From the NCBI GenBank assembly GCA_029953675.1, contig JAMWBK010000001.1:3075001-3139000 (forward strand): DNA of 64,000 bases. The letters run 5' to 3'. The translations under genes and the position numbers were made by a program. Every line of letters begins with the position of its first letter. The first letter of the stretch is position 1. This DNA is from Rhodosorus marinus (Eukaryota; Rhodophyta; Stylonematophyceae; Stylonematales; Stylonemataceae). The notes under the pieces are model-generated. The model did not search any database, was not told the origin of the DNA, and saw only the letters and a program-made list of their open reading frames with translations. Of this stretch, positions 42,345-53,388 are shown one piece after another.

Positions 42345-43265
42345 TTAATCGGAGGCTGAAAAAAAAAAACCCCGAGGGGAAAAAAAGACTAAGCGCGGCG
42401 AAGTACTCGCGCCTCCAACATCAAAGCGGCATTCATGCGCCACAGCAGGAAACTTAAGCGGGTAAACAACGATTGAAGACGGTCAGGGCGTTCGCGGAAC
42501 AACTCCCGAAGCCAGCGAGAACCAACAGAGTCCATGAACCCAAAGCACTCAATGATCAGGGGTACCAAGCGATGTGCTAGAGCCGAAGCACGAACACCAG
42601 GGGAAGACAAAGCCCCCGCGTATTTGATCTCTTTGCGGCGTCTCATGCTGGCGGCGGCAGATCCACGGCGCTCCCCCGCAGCCGGGAGATAACGACTAGC
42701 TTGAGGGTTAGGAACAGCAAGATCAACGTATGTGGTACGGCGGCTGTCGTCACAGGTGATCACCAGGTCGGCTACACGGCGTTCATCATTTTGAAAGTCC
42801 GCGACGGGTAAAGGTTTCTCACGTTCGATTTCCAGACCGGCTTGCCGGACTATAGGCCGAAGTTCCCGGTATAACAGGTTCAAGATCCGTGTATGGCGGC
42901 GGGTTCGAGCACCTTTCACCGCCGGGCAACTAGCGAGCAGTTGGGCGCCAAAATCTGCGTTGTCTTCAGTCTGAGAGCAGAGAGGGCACGACGAACCCAT
43001 CTCGTACGGCCAAGGGGGCTGATGTAAGCCGAGGTATAAGCGCAGGGAAGTACGCACTTCGAAATCCGACAGTGTGAGTGGCGGAAAGGCTGGTACGGTC
43101 ATGAGCCACTGAGAGCTAATAACCCCTCCAAGACTACGTAGGCGGGCGCGAGCGCGGGAAGATGAGACCATCTGCGCGAGGAGTCGGCCATATGCAGCAC
43201 GGTGCAAGTCCCAAGAAAGGATATTTTGCAGCGCATCCGTGCGTGCTTGAGCTCGGCTCCCAGCG
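42345..43265 (-). mobile_element. Family C retroelement, 5'-truncated with an intact C-terminal frame
   Basis: The best C copy: a 272-codon frame (43207-42389) with ARARLRSLGGVISSQWLMTV, FEVRTSLRLYLGLHQPPWPY, CCHC finger CPLCSQTEDNADFGAQLLASC, RRVADLVITCDDSRRTTYVD, LVPLIIECFGFMDSVGSRWL and ending MNAALMLEARVLRRA. The tail is TTTAATCGGAGGCTGAAAAAAAA beside CGAACGAATGG. Everything upstream of this segment, including RT, is missing. Confidence 0.88.
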
Positions 43266-43801
43266 CGCTGGGAAGAGATGGCTTTCCCGCGCGGTGTCGA
43301 TGTGGAAAAGTTCAGACAACTAAGATTTTGCCCAAGGCTTCTATTGGACGTGGTTCAAAGTCGTGCTCCTCAGGGCAGACTAACGAACAAGTAGTCAATA
43401 TAGGCGTCGAGTGTATTCCGCTCCTTCCTGTAAACAACTTTTTTCAAAATGTGGTAGAACAATTTCAGGGTTCACGAGATTCCGTCATCTTCAAGGACTA
43501 TCCAAGCTTTTACGCCCTCGAGTTGCCTAGTACGGGGAAAGCAGCGCCCTGAGTATTCCGTTCTTTATTAACTCGATCGTTGTCTACGGTTATTTCCTCG
43601 TGCCGGAGGACGGTTTCAGGGTTTCGAACAAATTTGCAAGCTCGATCACTTGCACTAAACCTTACCTTCCCGAGATGGAGGCAGGTAAGGGTTGCTCATA
43701 CGTAGATGTCTGCTGGTTGTTACTGAGCGAACAAGTCGTCATGTCCCTTAAAGTTGTCCACTACAGCACCACCTCATCAGGACTGTAGCGTTCCTTGTAT
43801 G
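43266..43801. other. Interval without a supported gene
   Basis: Plus-strand frames at 43202-43552 and 43600-43788 are open but partly overlap the family C end and show no motif. Would include the FHIT 3' flank. Confidence 0.35.
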
Positions 43802-44266
43802 TCATAATTCAAAGAGCTTTCTTAGCATCGTCGCCTCCCGGGCCATGTCCTCCGCGGTCCTCGGCTTCCTTTCCTTCTCGGCGTCGACCTTACGACTTGC
43901 GTGATCTTCCCGATCGATCCTATCATAGATTACATCGTTCGGCTGAAAGTCGTTTGGCTTTCTAGGCATTATGTGAACATGAACGTGGGGTACAGTCTGT
44001 CCTGCATACACGCCATCTTGAATAACGTAGGTCAAGGATTCAGCTGAGTGAAGGCTCTCCAGTCCAGGGCCAACTCGATGTGCTAATGTCCAAAGATCAA
44101 GGATTTCTTCGGCGCTTAAATCCACGCATCTGGGAGCAACCCGTTTCGAAGTCACGAGCACGTGTCCTTCTACGACTGGTTTGTAGTTAACAAACGCATA
44201 CGACAAACTCGTTTCCACGAAAACCTCACTAGCATCAATTCCCCACGGACCAAACTTGTAAACCAT
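43802..44266 (-). CDS. FHIT: FHIT-type HIT hydrolase (dinucleoside triphosphate hydrolase)
   Basis: 154 residues from the ATG at 44266, which aligns with the human FHIT start (MSFRFG compared with MVYKFG). An in-frame ATG seven codons upstream is less likely. The fold is clear: SLSYAFVNYKPVVEGHVLVT, LSAEEILDLW, TYVIQDGVYAGQTVPHVHVHIMPRK and an ending EDMAREATMLRKLF. The HIT triad HVHVH is at residues 94-98, with the same numbering as FHIT, and His96 would be the nucleophile. FHIT proteins split Ap3A/Ap4A-type dinucleotides to AMP plus ADP/ATP and are soluble, with no targeting signal. The gene is intronless and lies between a family C and a family D insertion, about 540 bp and 270 bp away. 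Confidence 0.96.
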   Translation of the reverse strand: MVYKFGPWGIDASEVFVETSLSYAFVNYKPVVEGHVLVTSKRVAPRCVDLSAEEILDLWTLAHRVGPGLESLHSAESLTYVIQDGVYAGQTVPHVHVHIMPRKPNDFQPNDVIYDRIDREDHASRKVDAEKERKPRTAEDMAREATMLRKLFEL

Positions 44267-44539
44267 TCCTGAACCCGCACCGATCAAAGGCCACGAGGTT
44301 ACTCCTACACCACCACAATGTCCTTATGAAGCCACGAGTGCTGACACAACCCCTCTCCTGACTGTCAATTCCTTCCGCGCCCCCCCTTGGGCAAATGCCC
44401 TGCAGAGCTCTAAAACCCTCTACCTCCTGAATAAATGAACAAAACGTCCGAATTCGCTCCAGTCGAAACACGCTAAAATCATACAGATTGGGCTCCCTTC
44501 TCAAGCACTCCATCCAAAGCCTCGCATCAACCACATGAG

Positions 44540-45190
44540 TGCCTCACAACGGAGGGGCGGGAAACTAGACGTTGATTACGAGCGTCCAACAACAAAGCAG
44601 GGTTCGAACGCCAAAGAGTCAAAGACAGCTTTGTGAGGAGGCTATCAGCATGACGTGGGTTGCTACGAAAGAAGCCAAGAAGCCAACGAGAGTTTCCACT
44701 AAACCTAAGCACTCGTTGGGTGGAACAAGCCGATACACAACGCAGAGTCGCGAGGGAGTGCAACAGCTCCTCAGCGTACTGCAACTCTTTCAATTGCCGC
44801 ATTGACCGAGTTGCAGCATCACGACGGAGCGGAACGCAGGAATGTACCTGCTCGAGGCCAGACAAGGAATGGGAAGGTCGATATACTCACCTCGACGAGC
44901 ATTCAGATCAGTCACCACCAAGTCCACCACCCGCTGCATCAGTGCCCATCAAACTGGTGGTGCACCCAAATCCAGCACATCGAATCTCCCGTCTGGATCT
45001 CATCAAGGCGTTGCGTAGACCCCGGGTGTCTATAAGGAAACTCTCGGCAAAGGTGACCGTGAACGGAAAGCATTTGTCTTGCGTGCTTGTAGAAGTGGGC
45101 ATTCTTATTTGCTTTCTGAAAAAACGAGAAGTTGGTTGCACCAAATATCATCGGTGATGGACGCGTTGGGGGTGCAACCCCACCCACGAA
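44540..45190 (-). mobile_element. Family D retroelement, C-terminal fragment, minus
   Basis: Minus-strand remnants of MQRVVDLVVTDLNARRGEYI, DLPIPC, RSMRQLKELQYAEELL, SLTLWRSNPALLLDARNQRLV parallel 46.9-47.3 kb. It has frameshifts and lacks RT. Confidence 0.78.
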
Positions 45191-45349
45191 AGTTAGGAAG
45201 TTAGAAAGTTAGAGATTTCAGCAGCACATAAGAACAAACTTGGTCATTCGTCCCTCTTGACCGATCTATGATTAGTATGTGAAAGAGCTTTCCTTCGCCT
45301 GGTAGAATCATAAGCGCTGAATTCGCAATCCTTTAAAAGAGAACACGAA

Positions 45350-47356
45350 TCGGGAGGAGCCTTTCGATACACTTTCGGTCGATTTTGCGAACGCCTTTAA
45401 CAGCGTGTCGCGTGTTCACGCGCTCGAGATAGTTCGTCAGCTCTTCCCATCGGGTTTCCGTTTCGTGCGCCGGGTCTACGGGGAGGGGCCAACTTGCCCT
45501 CGCCTTGTCACCTTGGGTGCAGACAGCCAGAGCTTTGTGTCACAGACGGGTGTTCAGCAGGGAGACCCCTTAGGGCCTCTTCTGCACGCATGTGGATTGC
45601 AGTTGGCGCTGTTGCGCGTGCAGCATCAGTTCCCGAGGGCTTCATTCTATTCGGTGTCCCTGTGGGCACTGAGAGTTTCGTGGAGCGCAACCTTCGAGCG
45701 CTGCTAGCCGCGATGATGAGCTCTTGAATGAGCTGTGCCGCCTACCGGAGGGGTACCTCCAGACCGCTCTGCTCGTCTTCAGGTTCAGTGCGTGTCAACG
45801 CCTGAACTATTTTCTGCGGCAGCTCCCTTCGACGTGGGGGGCTTGGCTAGCCCTTCGCGCTGATCAGCGTGCGAGGGACGTTTTGAGCACACTGGTGGAC
45901 GCAGACCTCTCTACTCTAGGGGAGAACGAACAGACTGTCCTTCACCGCCAGCTGGCCTTGCCTGTGCGCATGGGCGGACTAGCCGTGGGGACTTATGCAC
46001 TAATCCAACCGGCGGCCGTGGTGAGCTCTTGGGCAAATGCTTTAACTACTTGGTCTAAGGAGAGCAATCCCACCGTGCGTGGTTTGTTGCAAGGCCTCCG
46101 TGAGGGGCACTTGGACGTGACTCTCAGCTCGAGGCTCGGAGGCGTTTTTGACGAGCTGGAGGGTGCGTTTCAGAAATGTATTGCCCTGCCAAGCGGTACA
46201 CAACCCCGCTACGGGTCGTGGCGGGCAGTTCTTGACTCTTTTGGCGGATCTCGTTCGGGAAGCTCTGCGGCCGAACCGTGTCTTGACAGTGGAGCCCGGA
46301 TGGGGGCTGGCGTTTGCGCTGGAGACGATGCTGACATGGATGGTGTCGATGCTGAAACGGACGCTGTTGCCGTGCCGTCGAGGCCGCCTGAGGAGTCTGT
46401 TACCCGGTCGGGCCCGGCCCCTTCGAGAACTGATGTAGTACAAAAAACCCTTTCCTGGGACACACATCGCGACTCGTACGCCACCCTTCTAGGTTCAGCT
46501 TCCTCTCCGCCTTCCACCTTGGCTCGCCTTCGTGCTTTGGGGGGTAGCCTCAGCTCTCACTTCTTTACGGCCATTCCTGCCTACCCGCGGCTAGTGATGA
46601 CAGACTTCGAGATGCGCACGAGCTTACGTTTGTACCTTGGCTTGCCCCAACCGCCATGGCCCGCGGCTGGGGCCTCGAGTTGTAACCTGTACGGTAGCCA
46701 CGTGCGGTGCGCTGAATTCGGTGGACACCTGTGGCATCCTGTCCGCAGGTCCAGGGGGCCCGGACTCGTCGGCATACGCGGCTCAACCGGTTGCTGTTTC
46801 GCTATCTTCGTTCACAGATGCTGGGCACGGACCGGGAGGTGGAGTATGAGGGTTCCCTCTGCCCGTGGCCACGGCAATTACTGATACGGCTGACGCACCA
46901 GGGGTGCAGCGGGTGGCGGATCTAGTGGTGACTGATCTCAGCGCCCGTCGGAGTGTGTACGTTGACCTTTCTATTCCTTGTCCTCAGGCGACCAGATATC
47001 TACCCGCATCTGCACGCAGCCGTGGCGCTGCGGCTCGGTCAATGCGGCAACTGAAGGAGTCCCAGTACGCTGCAGCTATGTTGGACTCTACGCTCCGCGA
47101 TTCGGCCTTGTCCTATCGATTTGTTCCACTCATCATCGAGTGCTTTGGTTTAGTTGATTGTATCGGCTCTCGCTGGCTTCGTGTGCTCTTTCGTCACAGC
47201 CCAAGTCGTCTTGATAGCCTCCTCACGGAGCTGTCCTTGACCTTATGGCGTTCCAACGCGGCTTCACTGTTCGACGCGCGTCATCAGCGTCTTGTTTCTC
47301 GCTTCTCAGGGTAGTTAGGCTCTGATAAACTGATGATGATGATGATGATGATGAAT
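45350..47356 (+). mobile_element. Family D retroelement, longest copy, 5'-truncated
   Basis: Begins inside the RT (SVDFANAFNSVSRVHALEIV), then SQTGVQQGDPLGPLLHACGL. The YHDD block is missing, the text going directly to the LFGVPVGTESFVE thumb. A 386-codon frame (45724-46884) continues with LPEGYLQTALLVFRFSACQR, GAWLALRADQ, LALPVRMGGLAVGTY, STLARLRALGGSLSSHFFTA. The finger region is frameshifted (SSCNLYGSHV; ASCPQVQGARTRRHT in another frame). The last frame (46865-47314) reads VQRVADLVVTDLSARRSVYV, FVPLIIECFGLVDCIGSRW. The tail is GGGTAGTTAGGCTCTGATAAAC followed by (TGA)n at 47334-47354. Confidence 0.85.
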
Positions 47357-48808
47357 CTTCTATCCAGTAAGGAAGGTCGTGAGTATCATGCTGCGAGATG
47401 GTCCGGCATATGCATATCAATTGAAGTCGGGCGGAGGCTCCAGGAGCAAATTCAAGTTTTGAAGCACTATGGCAGAACTAATATTGCCCCGATTGTCTTC
47501 TCGCTCACTACCGATTTGGATTTTCTCGATGTTCTTTCGGCATATAAACGTAGTAACAACAAAGTCTTGTTGAAGCATAGGCGCTTTCCAACATACACGC
47601 CACAACCAGGGCTGCTTACGCACCCACAATGCGGGTTTTTGGGGGTTTTTAGTTTTAGCTCGGTTTACCTCAGAATCGCGGGTTTGACTCAATGGTGGTT
47701 TTACACTGCCTCCAGTTGTATTGAGTATTTGACAAATACAACGATTCTGGCGATTCTCAGCCTCCAGTATCTAAGTTACTGGAGGCTGAGAATCGCCTGT
47801 TTCCATTTCTACGTTGCTTCGTTTTATGGTCTCTGTTCTTGATTTGCGAATGTTGTTTCTAAGGTCTCTAATCTCGGTTTGCGGGTGTGTTGTGAATTTA
47901 TAGGGTGAGTGCTTCGGCGGCAAGGTCTGTCAACTGAATGCAAGAGGGGGAATGAGCAGTAGAGATCTCAACACCGAATTACAAGTAAACATCTTGTTCT
48001 TTGAATTGTAATCTGGACACTTTCCACGAAGAAGGACTTCGCTGTGGAGGATTATCGGAGACTTTGGTAGCGAAGGATTATTACTCCCATCCGCGAGCTT
48101 CTCCACTGCCAAGATAATGTCTACATCTCAAAGATTAAGAAATATTCTAGTACAAAAAGTTCAGAAAAATCTGGCTTGGACAAATTCTCCCACAACCAGC
48201 TTGAGGACTGAGAAGGCCAGAAAGTGACAAGTCCCATTTTCGGCTTCCTAGCAAAAACGTTCTCATCTCTTTTTGGGGGGGTATCACGGGGTTTTGATTC
48301 TTGCTCCAATAAAGATTTTGTTATAAAACTTTGAACAGGAAAGTGAAAGGAAAGGTCCTACATTTTGAAGCTCATTTTGGTTGGAAACCACTTTATCGTT
48401 GAATTTGTCAGGTTCCCAGAAGTGAAATTCTCGGCTCGAATCAAGGGTAGCGTGGATCCAAGACAGGAGACTAATGTGGAAGCTCACTCAAAATTATAAA
48501 GAAAAACTCTATCGTTATTCAATTTCTACTGTAATTGGGCAAACGGCTTCTCTAGGGGACGGCCTGCGTTTATGGTGACCTTTGTATTTCACGGGCTCCA
48601 CCGTACGCATCGACTATGGAAATGCGCCAGAATATCTGGGCTCCTGTTGTGATTTACCAGTAATACGCGGAAAAGCGCAGCTAGGAGAAATCTGACACCT
48701 GGAAGATTGGGATAAAAAGTAGACCGCTCAGGCGCTTGCAAAATTTCACGCCTTGGGGTAGTTGACGAAGCTGAGGTGCTCATGGTGCTCGTCTCCGAGT
48801 GTACTACA
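47357..48808. other. Interval without a supported gene
   Basis: Frames here are short; the 169-codon frame starting in the (ATG)n tail of family D shows no motif and is probably spurious. A perfect hairpin lies at 47749-47797. The last 100 bp are the 5' flank of the secreted paralogue. Confidence 0.4.
47749..47797. repeat. Perfect 21-bp inverted repeat, 7-nt loop
   Basis: GGCGATTCTCAGCCTCCAGT plus A (47749-47769) and its exact reverse complement (47777-47797), loop TCTAAGT. Either strand could form a stem-loop RNA; no polymerase III boxes or flanking gene seen. Confidence 0.9.
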
Positions 48809-49873
48809 ATGATGGCGGTGTTTCATGGCCTATTGGTGATGGCGTTGGTCTTAGGGGGGGCATCAGCGGACACGTTGGTGAAAGATCCCCCAGTAAGCAG
48901 AATCAAGATGCCAATCGGTGAGCTTCTATCTCCTTTTTCGTTTTTCGGATGAAGATCTGCCCTAGGTGTGTGTGAAAGCTCCAGTCCTCAAACAGCTTCT
49001 TAACATGCCTCAGGTTTCGCTTTGACGGACATGGCGGAAGGTGCGAACAGCAAAATCTTTACGGTCGGCATACGCGGAGGCAGAGGAGAACTCATCGAGA
49101 TCAATACGAAAAAGGAAACGAGAGATTTACTGAAGAGATTCAACCGCCAGTTTGCAACAATATTGTACATCCGGTCGAAGGATTGGTTCCTCGCCAGCGA
49201 TGCAGTTAAACCGGGCCTGCTCGTAATGAATCGTGAGAAGGGCCTCACGAAACTGGCGAGATGCGAAATGCCCGGAGGGGTAGTTCCAACAAGGATGATC
49301 ATTGCGGATGAAGTCGTTTGGTTTGGTGGCGTTGACAAAAGGAACATCTATTCTATCAAGGTCAAGAACTTATTGGATTGTAAAATCAAGTCCAAGAAGC
49401 TGAACAACATTCCTAAAGGGTCTGGGGATAGCTTGGCGTATATCCAGGACGTTGCTGAGTTCAAGGGACTTTTATTCCTTGCTGTTGCCAACGCAAATTT
49501 CGAAACTCCTGAGGGGAACGGTGCAATCTACCTCTACGATCCAGAGAAGGACCGGGGAAGATTTGTGGTCAGCAACCAGTTCAACTTCAATCTGCGATTG
49601 GTGTCGGGACTCGTACGCAGTGAGCGCACGCTTTACGCCGCAGCAAAGAAGTCCCCAGCGCCAAATTTGCCCGCAGATAATAGGATTACAGCTTGGAAGA
49701 TCAAGAATTCAAAATACGGCGAGATCGAAGTATCCTATCTCGGCCGCTTCCAAAATTCGTTCGGAGGAACTGATTACGATGCTATTATTTACAGCAAGGA
49801 TAGGGTCTGCGTAAGTTCCGTTTTAGTTGGACGGGACAACGTTGTCTGCTACGACGCAACTATCTTCGGGTAG
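48809..49873 (+). CDS. Secreted protein, tandem paralogue 1 (propeller-like)
   Basis: Two exons, 48809-48917 and 49015-49873, with a 97-bp intron (GTGAGC...CATGCCTCAG). Exon 1 supplies a signal peptide (MMAVFHGLLVMALVLGGASA) and KDPPVSRIKMPIG. The split Gly codon at the junction leads into FALTDMAEGANSKIFTVG. The spliced product is about 322 residues. The mature part shows repeated short beta-type blocks: NSKIFTVGIRGGRGELIEIN, LLVMNREKGL, MIIADEVVWFGGVDKRNIYS, AIYLYDPEKDRG, RTLYAAAKK, ITAWKIKN, DRVCVSSVLVGRDNVVCYD. This pattern suggests a beta-propeller, but I recognise no named family. No transmembrane helix after the signal peptide. An ATG 27 bp upstream is also in frame. Closely related to the gene at 51.3 kb. 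Confidence 0.88.
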
Positions 49874-51289
49874 TGGCCTCTCGCTACAAAGCTACGAAAT
49901 GAGGCCTAGAAAGTAAACATCTTTGTCACGGAAATGCTAGCCCACGCCAAAGATGCACGTGGTTGTGATTGAGAGGGCAATAGAAAACTTGTTAAGTACT
50001 CACAGAGTTGATTTGTTCGCAGCAAGCGGGCTGAAATTTGCTTTTTCCTAGCGGACACTTGGATATTCAGCAAAGCCTTCTTTGGTGAACCAGAAAATGG
50101 CTTTAGACTTGTCGATGGCTGTACTTCGGAACCTCCACTGCGCAGCTGCCCACGGCAGGGCTACAGTGTTTCTATCACTATCTAGCAGGGTACCTCCGCT
50201 ACCAGGGTTAAGTTAAAAAAAAACACAGGGAACATCGGATTGTCCAGCTGACCCGCGCGCAGGGAACGCAGAGCTCCTATCGCAAGCGCGCCTATAGCAA
50301 GCTCTGCGTCCAATTGCCAAAGGCTCCTGGTCAGCTCACTCGCGGGTCGCTCGGCTCGTTGATCCTAAGCAGAAATAGCCCCAAAAAGGCTCTCTGTCCC
50401 TCGAGAGAGATATCCTTAGGACCAAACTAATTCCATCCTGCTCAATGACAATGTGAAAGCATGCGCGTCCCGCTAGAAAGCATAACGAGAAACTTGAAAA
50501 CAGCAGCCACAGATTCCGTTACTTAACATTGCGCACGGAGGTTAGCGGGGTTGGAAACCGGTTTATTCATAGCCAACCCCTACACGACCAATATTAGCTA
50601 GACTTGAATGGTCTTGCTCTGAAAGCTTCTCATCGGATCCGCGTAGAGTCTAGAGCCCTATGGTAACTATTTCAGTATATCACCCCCCCCCCGCAAGCAT
50701 CGACACAATCTATTCAATCAATGTTGTATATTGATTGAATATCTATGTCCTTCCTTGATCGTTTTCCCGAGATTATGGGGTGGGTGCGCTTACAATTTAG
50801 TTGATTTTTTTTTTGCTGACAAACTTCCACATGTAATGCAGGTGTGTGGTGGGGAGTTGATCAAAAATATCCAGTCATGTTGTCGGAGTCGGCTAAATGC
50901 GCCACGGAATCCAGTCTCCCCCTTATTCTTTGGCGATCTAAACCCAAACTAAGCACATTCATTCAATAATGAAGCATGGGTGGTCCGGAAGACCGGAACC
51001 AGCTTAAAAACAACTTGTTGATCGTTTGTGTTGATTATGAATAGACCAGTTTCTAACCCAGTTTTTGGCACTCGGCCGACTAGAAGACAAAAAATTGAAT
51101 GTCGAACGGTCGCCGCAAATCGGCGGACTGGCATGCTCTGTGGGCGCCAGAATTTGCTTTTAAGTATTCCACATTATCCTTCATCGTTGCTCCCTTGGGA
51201 TTCATGTCCAGGATGTCGACCTCTTAGGTAGGATCCCGTATAGTGCAACCGAGGTTGTTTGATTAGCCTGCGCTCGGGATTTCAGGAGA
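49874..51289. other. Spacer between the two secreted paralogues
   Basis: 1.4 kb with no supported gene. A C10 run at 50683, followed by ATTCAATCAATG...TTGATTGAAT (inverted AT-rich motif at about 50713-50740). The last part is the promoter region of the second paralogue. Confidence 0.4.
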
Positions 51290-52338
51290 ATGAAGCAGGG
51301 ACTGCTGTTGGTAGTGGTGGCAACCGCCATTGGCCTGGCCACCGCTCAGGGAGTTGTCAAGGATGACCCTGTTAGTAAGATCAGGATGCCCATTGGTGAG
51401 TTTTCTCATCTTCTCGTGGATTCGCAGTGTGTAGTGACCTTTGGCTCACAAGCACATCGCCTTCTTGAAATTTTCCAGGGTTCGAATTTACGGACATGTC
51501 TGCTGGGGCCAACAGCAAAATTTTCGTTGTTGGCACTGCTGGGGGAAGGGGTGAGCTGCAAGAGATAAACACGCGGAAGGAGACGCGGTCTTTGTTGAAG
51601 CGTTTTAACAGAGTTCTCACCACTATCCTGTACCTGCCATCAAAGGATTGGTTTGTAGCGAGTGAAGAAAAGCCTAACTTTGTTGTGATGAGCAGGGAAA
51701 AGGGACTCACGATTCTGGAGCGATGCCGTCTGCCAGTGGTTGCCCCACCCACACGCATGATCGTCGATGATGAAGTTGTTTACTTTGGTGGCAAGGACAA
51801 GCGGTTCCTGTACAGCATCAAGGTCAAGAAGCTTCTAGACTGTGAAATCAAAGCAACTGAGCTCACCTTCATTCCCAAGGGAAGGGAGGACAAGGGCACC
51901 GGCCAAGCGTACGTGCAGGATGTCGATTCTTACAAAGGACTACTAATCCTCGGAGTGATCAAACCCACAGACACATCTGTCGCTGACTCCGCCCTGTACT
52001 TGTACGACCCGAGGAAGGACAAGGGAGTGCTCTTGCTCAAGAACGATGCAAACCTCAAGTACTTGACGGGAATCGTTCGAGATGGAAAGACTCTCTATGC
52101 GGCTGTGAAGAAGGGCGTTGCCAACCCAACCAAGAACAACGAGAACAGAATTAGCGCTTGGAAGCTCAAGGGTTCTTCAATCACGACTATCTCGGCTTCT
52201 TACCTGGGCAGGTTCCAGAGTGGGTCTGCAGGAAGCAACTTTGATGCTCTCATGTTTAGCAAGGGTCGAGTGTGCGTGAGTGCCACTCTTGCTGGACGGG
52301 CCCAGATTGTATGTCATCCAGGAGATGTTTTTGGGTGA
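51290..52338 (+). CDS. Secreted protein, tandem paralogue 2 (propeller-like)
   Basis: Two exons, 51290-51395 and 51479-52338, with an 83-bp intron (GTGAGT...TTTTCCAG). Exon 1 encodes a signal peptide (KQGLLLVVVATAIGLATAQG) and DDPVSKIRMPIG. The intron splits the same Gly codon as in the paralogue at 48.8 kb. The spliced product is about 321 residues. Shared blocks in order: ANSKIF.VG..GGRGEL.EIN, KETR.LLKRFNR, SKDWF.AS, RMI..DEVV.FGG.DKR, YSIKVK.LLDC.IK, YVQDVDSYKGLL, LYLYDPRKDKG, RISAWKLK, YLGRFQSGSAGSNFDALMFS, RVCVSATLAGRAQIVCH. Extracellular location is inferred from the signal peptide; ligand or role unknown. Same strand, 1.4 kb downstream of its paralogue. Confidence 0.9.
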
Positions 52339-53388
52339 AAAGAAAAGATTGTGCCGGGGGTTACGTTAGTCTGGCGTGGTCTTGGGTGGACAGTAGACAC
52401 ATCAAAGAAGCTATCACTCTTTTGACAGCTGTTTGAGCTATGGTGTGGACGTGCTCCTCTGTACCAACTTTTTACTTCCTGATGCGCTTGATCACGTCCA
52501 AAACTTGCATGTTTTTTCTAGCGCTTCCCCCATCCTACGACTCCATTGGCCATGATCGCAAGTTTTTTGATAGTGCATACCATCTCAAATTAGAGCACAT
52601 TTGTTAAAAGGGGGTTTGGCTGTCGCAAAAAGATTCGTCCAACGGGCTGCAGACAGAAGCTACTGAAACCCATAGAGGTCTACTGCCGTAGGAACCGTAT
52701 CACCAGGCTCAGTCTGTAGTTCCTATTACTATTGAGGCCCATTCTCTTGGTTTAGGCTAGCCCTCTTCGTCTCAGGATTGTGTGCTACCTGTAGTTGCTG
52801 AAAGGTGGGCTGCTCTCGCCAAATTTGCTTTCATTGCAGAACAAGCATACGGTTTGTTCGTTTCGGGCGTGAGGGCTGAAATCTCACTCCAAAACCCAGA
52901 ACGACGAAAAAAGCTGGCCGCTCACCAATTTCAAAAATATGGTTCCTGACCGTTATCACGTGGTCAAGAACCATATTTTTACCCCGTCCCGGCTCCTAGA
53001 ATACTTGCGGCCGAATCTGAACACTTGGTATAACAAACCGTGAAATAGATCGCGGATTGTATGGAGTCAACGAGCAGGGTGAACAAGTCCTCCCGCTTCA
53101 AAAATCTTAAGTGGAATGCAGCTGTCGTGGTTGTGAACATCAGCAAAGAAAACTGCATTCATTACGCTGGAAGGCGCTCGAAATTCGTGGGACAACTTGC
53201 TCAGCGTTTTGATTATCATTCATGTGGTGAAGAGCCCTATTCACTCATATTAATGATTTGCAACGAGCAGGTCCTGTTCACGCCGATGGCCTTGTAGACC
53301 AACACTCCTGGTACTAAACCTACTATCATCGACAGAAATTCTAGGGCCTTGACGAGTGTCAAATTCTGAAGCGGTTTAATGATCTTGT
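52339..53388. other. Interval without a gene
   Basis: GGGGGTTACGTTAGTCTGG at 52356-52374 is the family A junction motif without an attached element. A near-perfect hairpin lies at 52933-52980. The 78-codon frame at 53061-53297 has no motif. Confidence 0.45.
52933..52980. repeat. 19-bp inverted repeat with one mismatch
   Basis: AAAAATATGGTTCCTGACC (52933-52951) pairs with GGTCAAGAACCATATTTTT (52962-52980) with one C:A mismatch and a 10-nt loop. Confidence 0.88.

Noticed and set aside
47333-47842. 169-codon frame starting with seven Met
   Set aside because: The start is the (TGA)n/(ATG)n tail of family D; the rest has no motif and crosses the hairpin.
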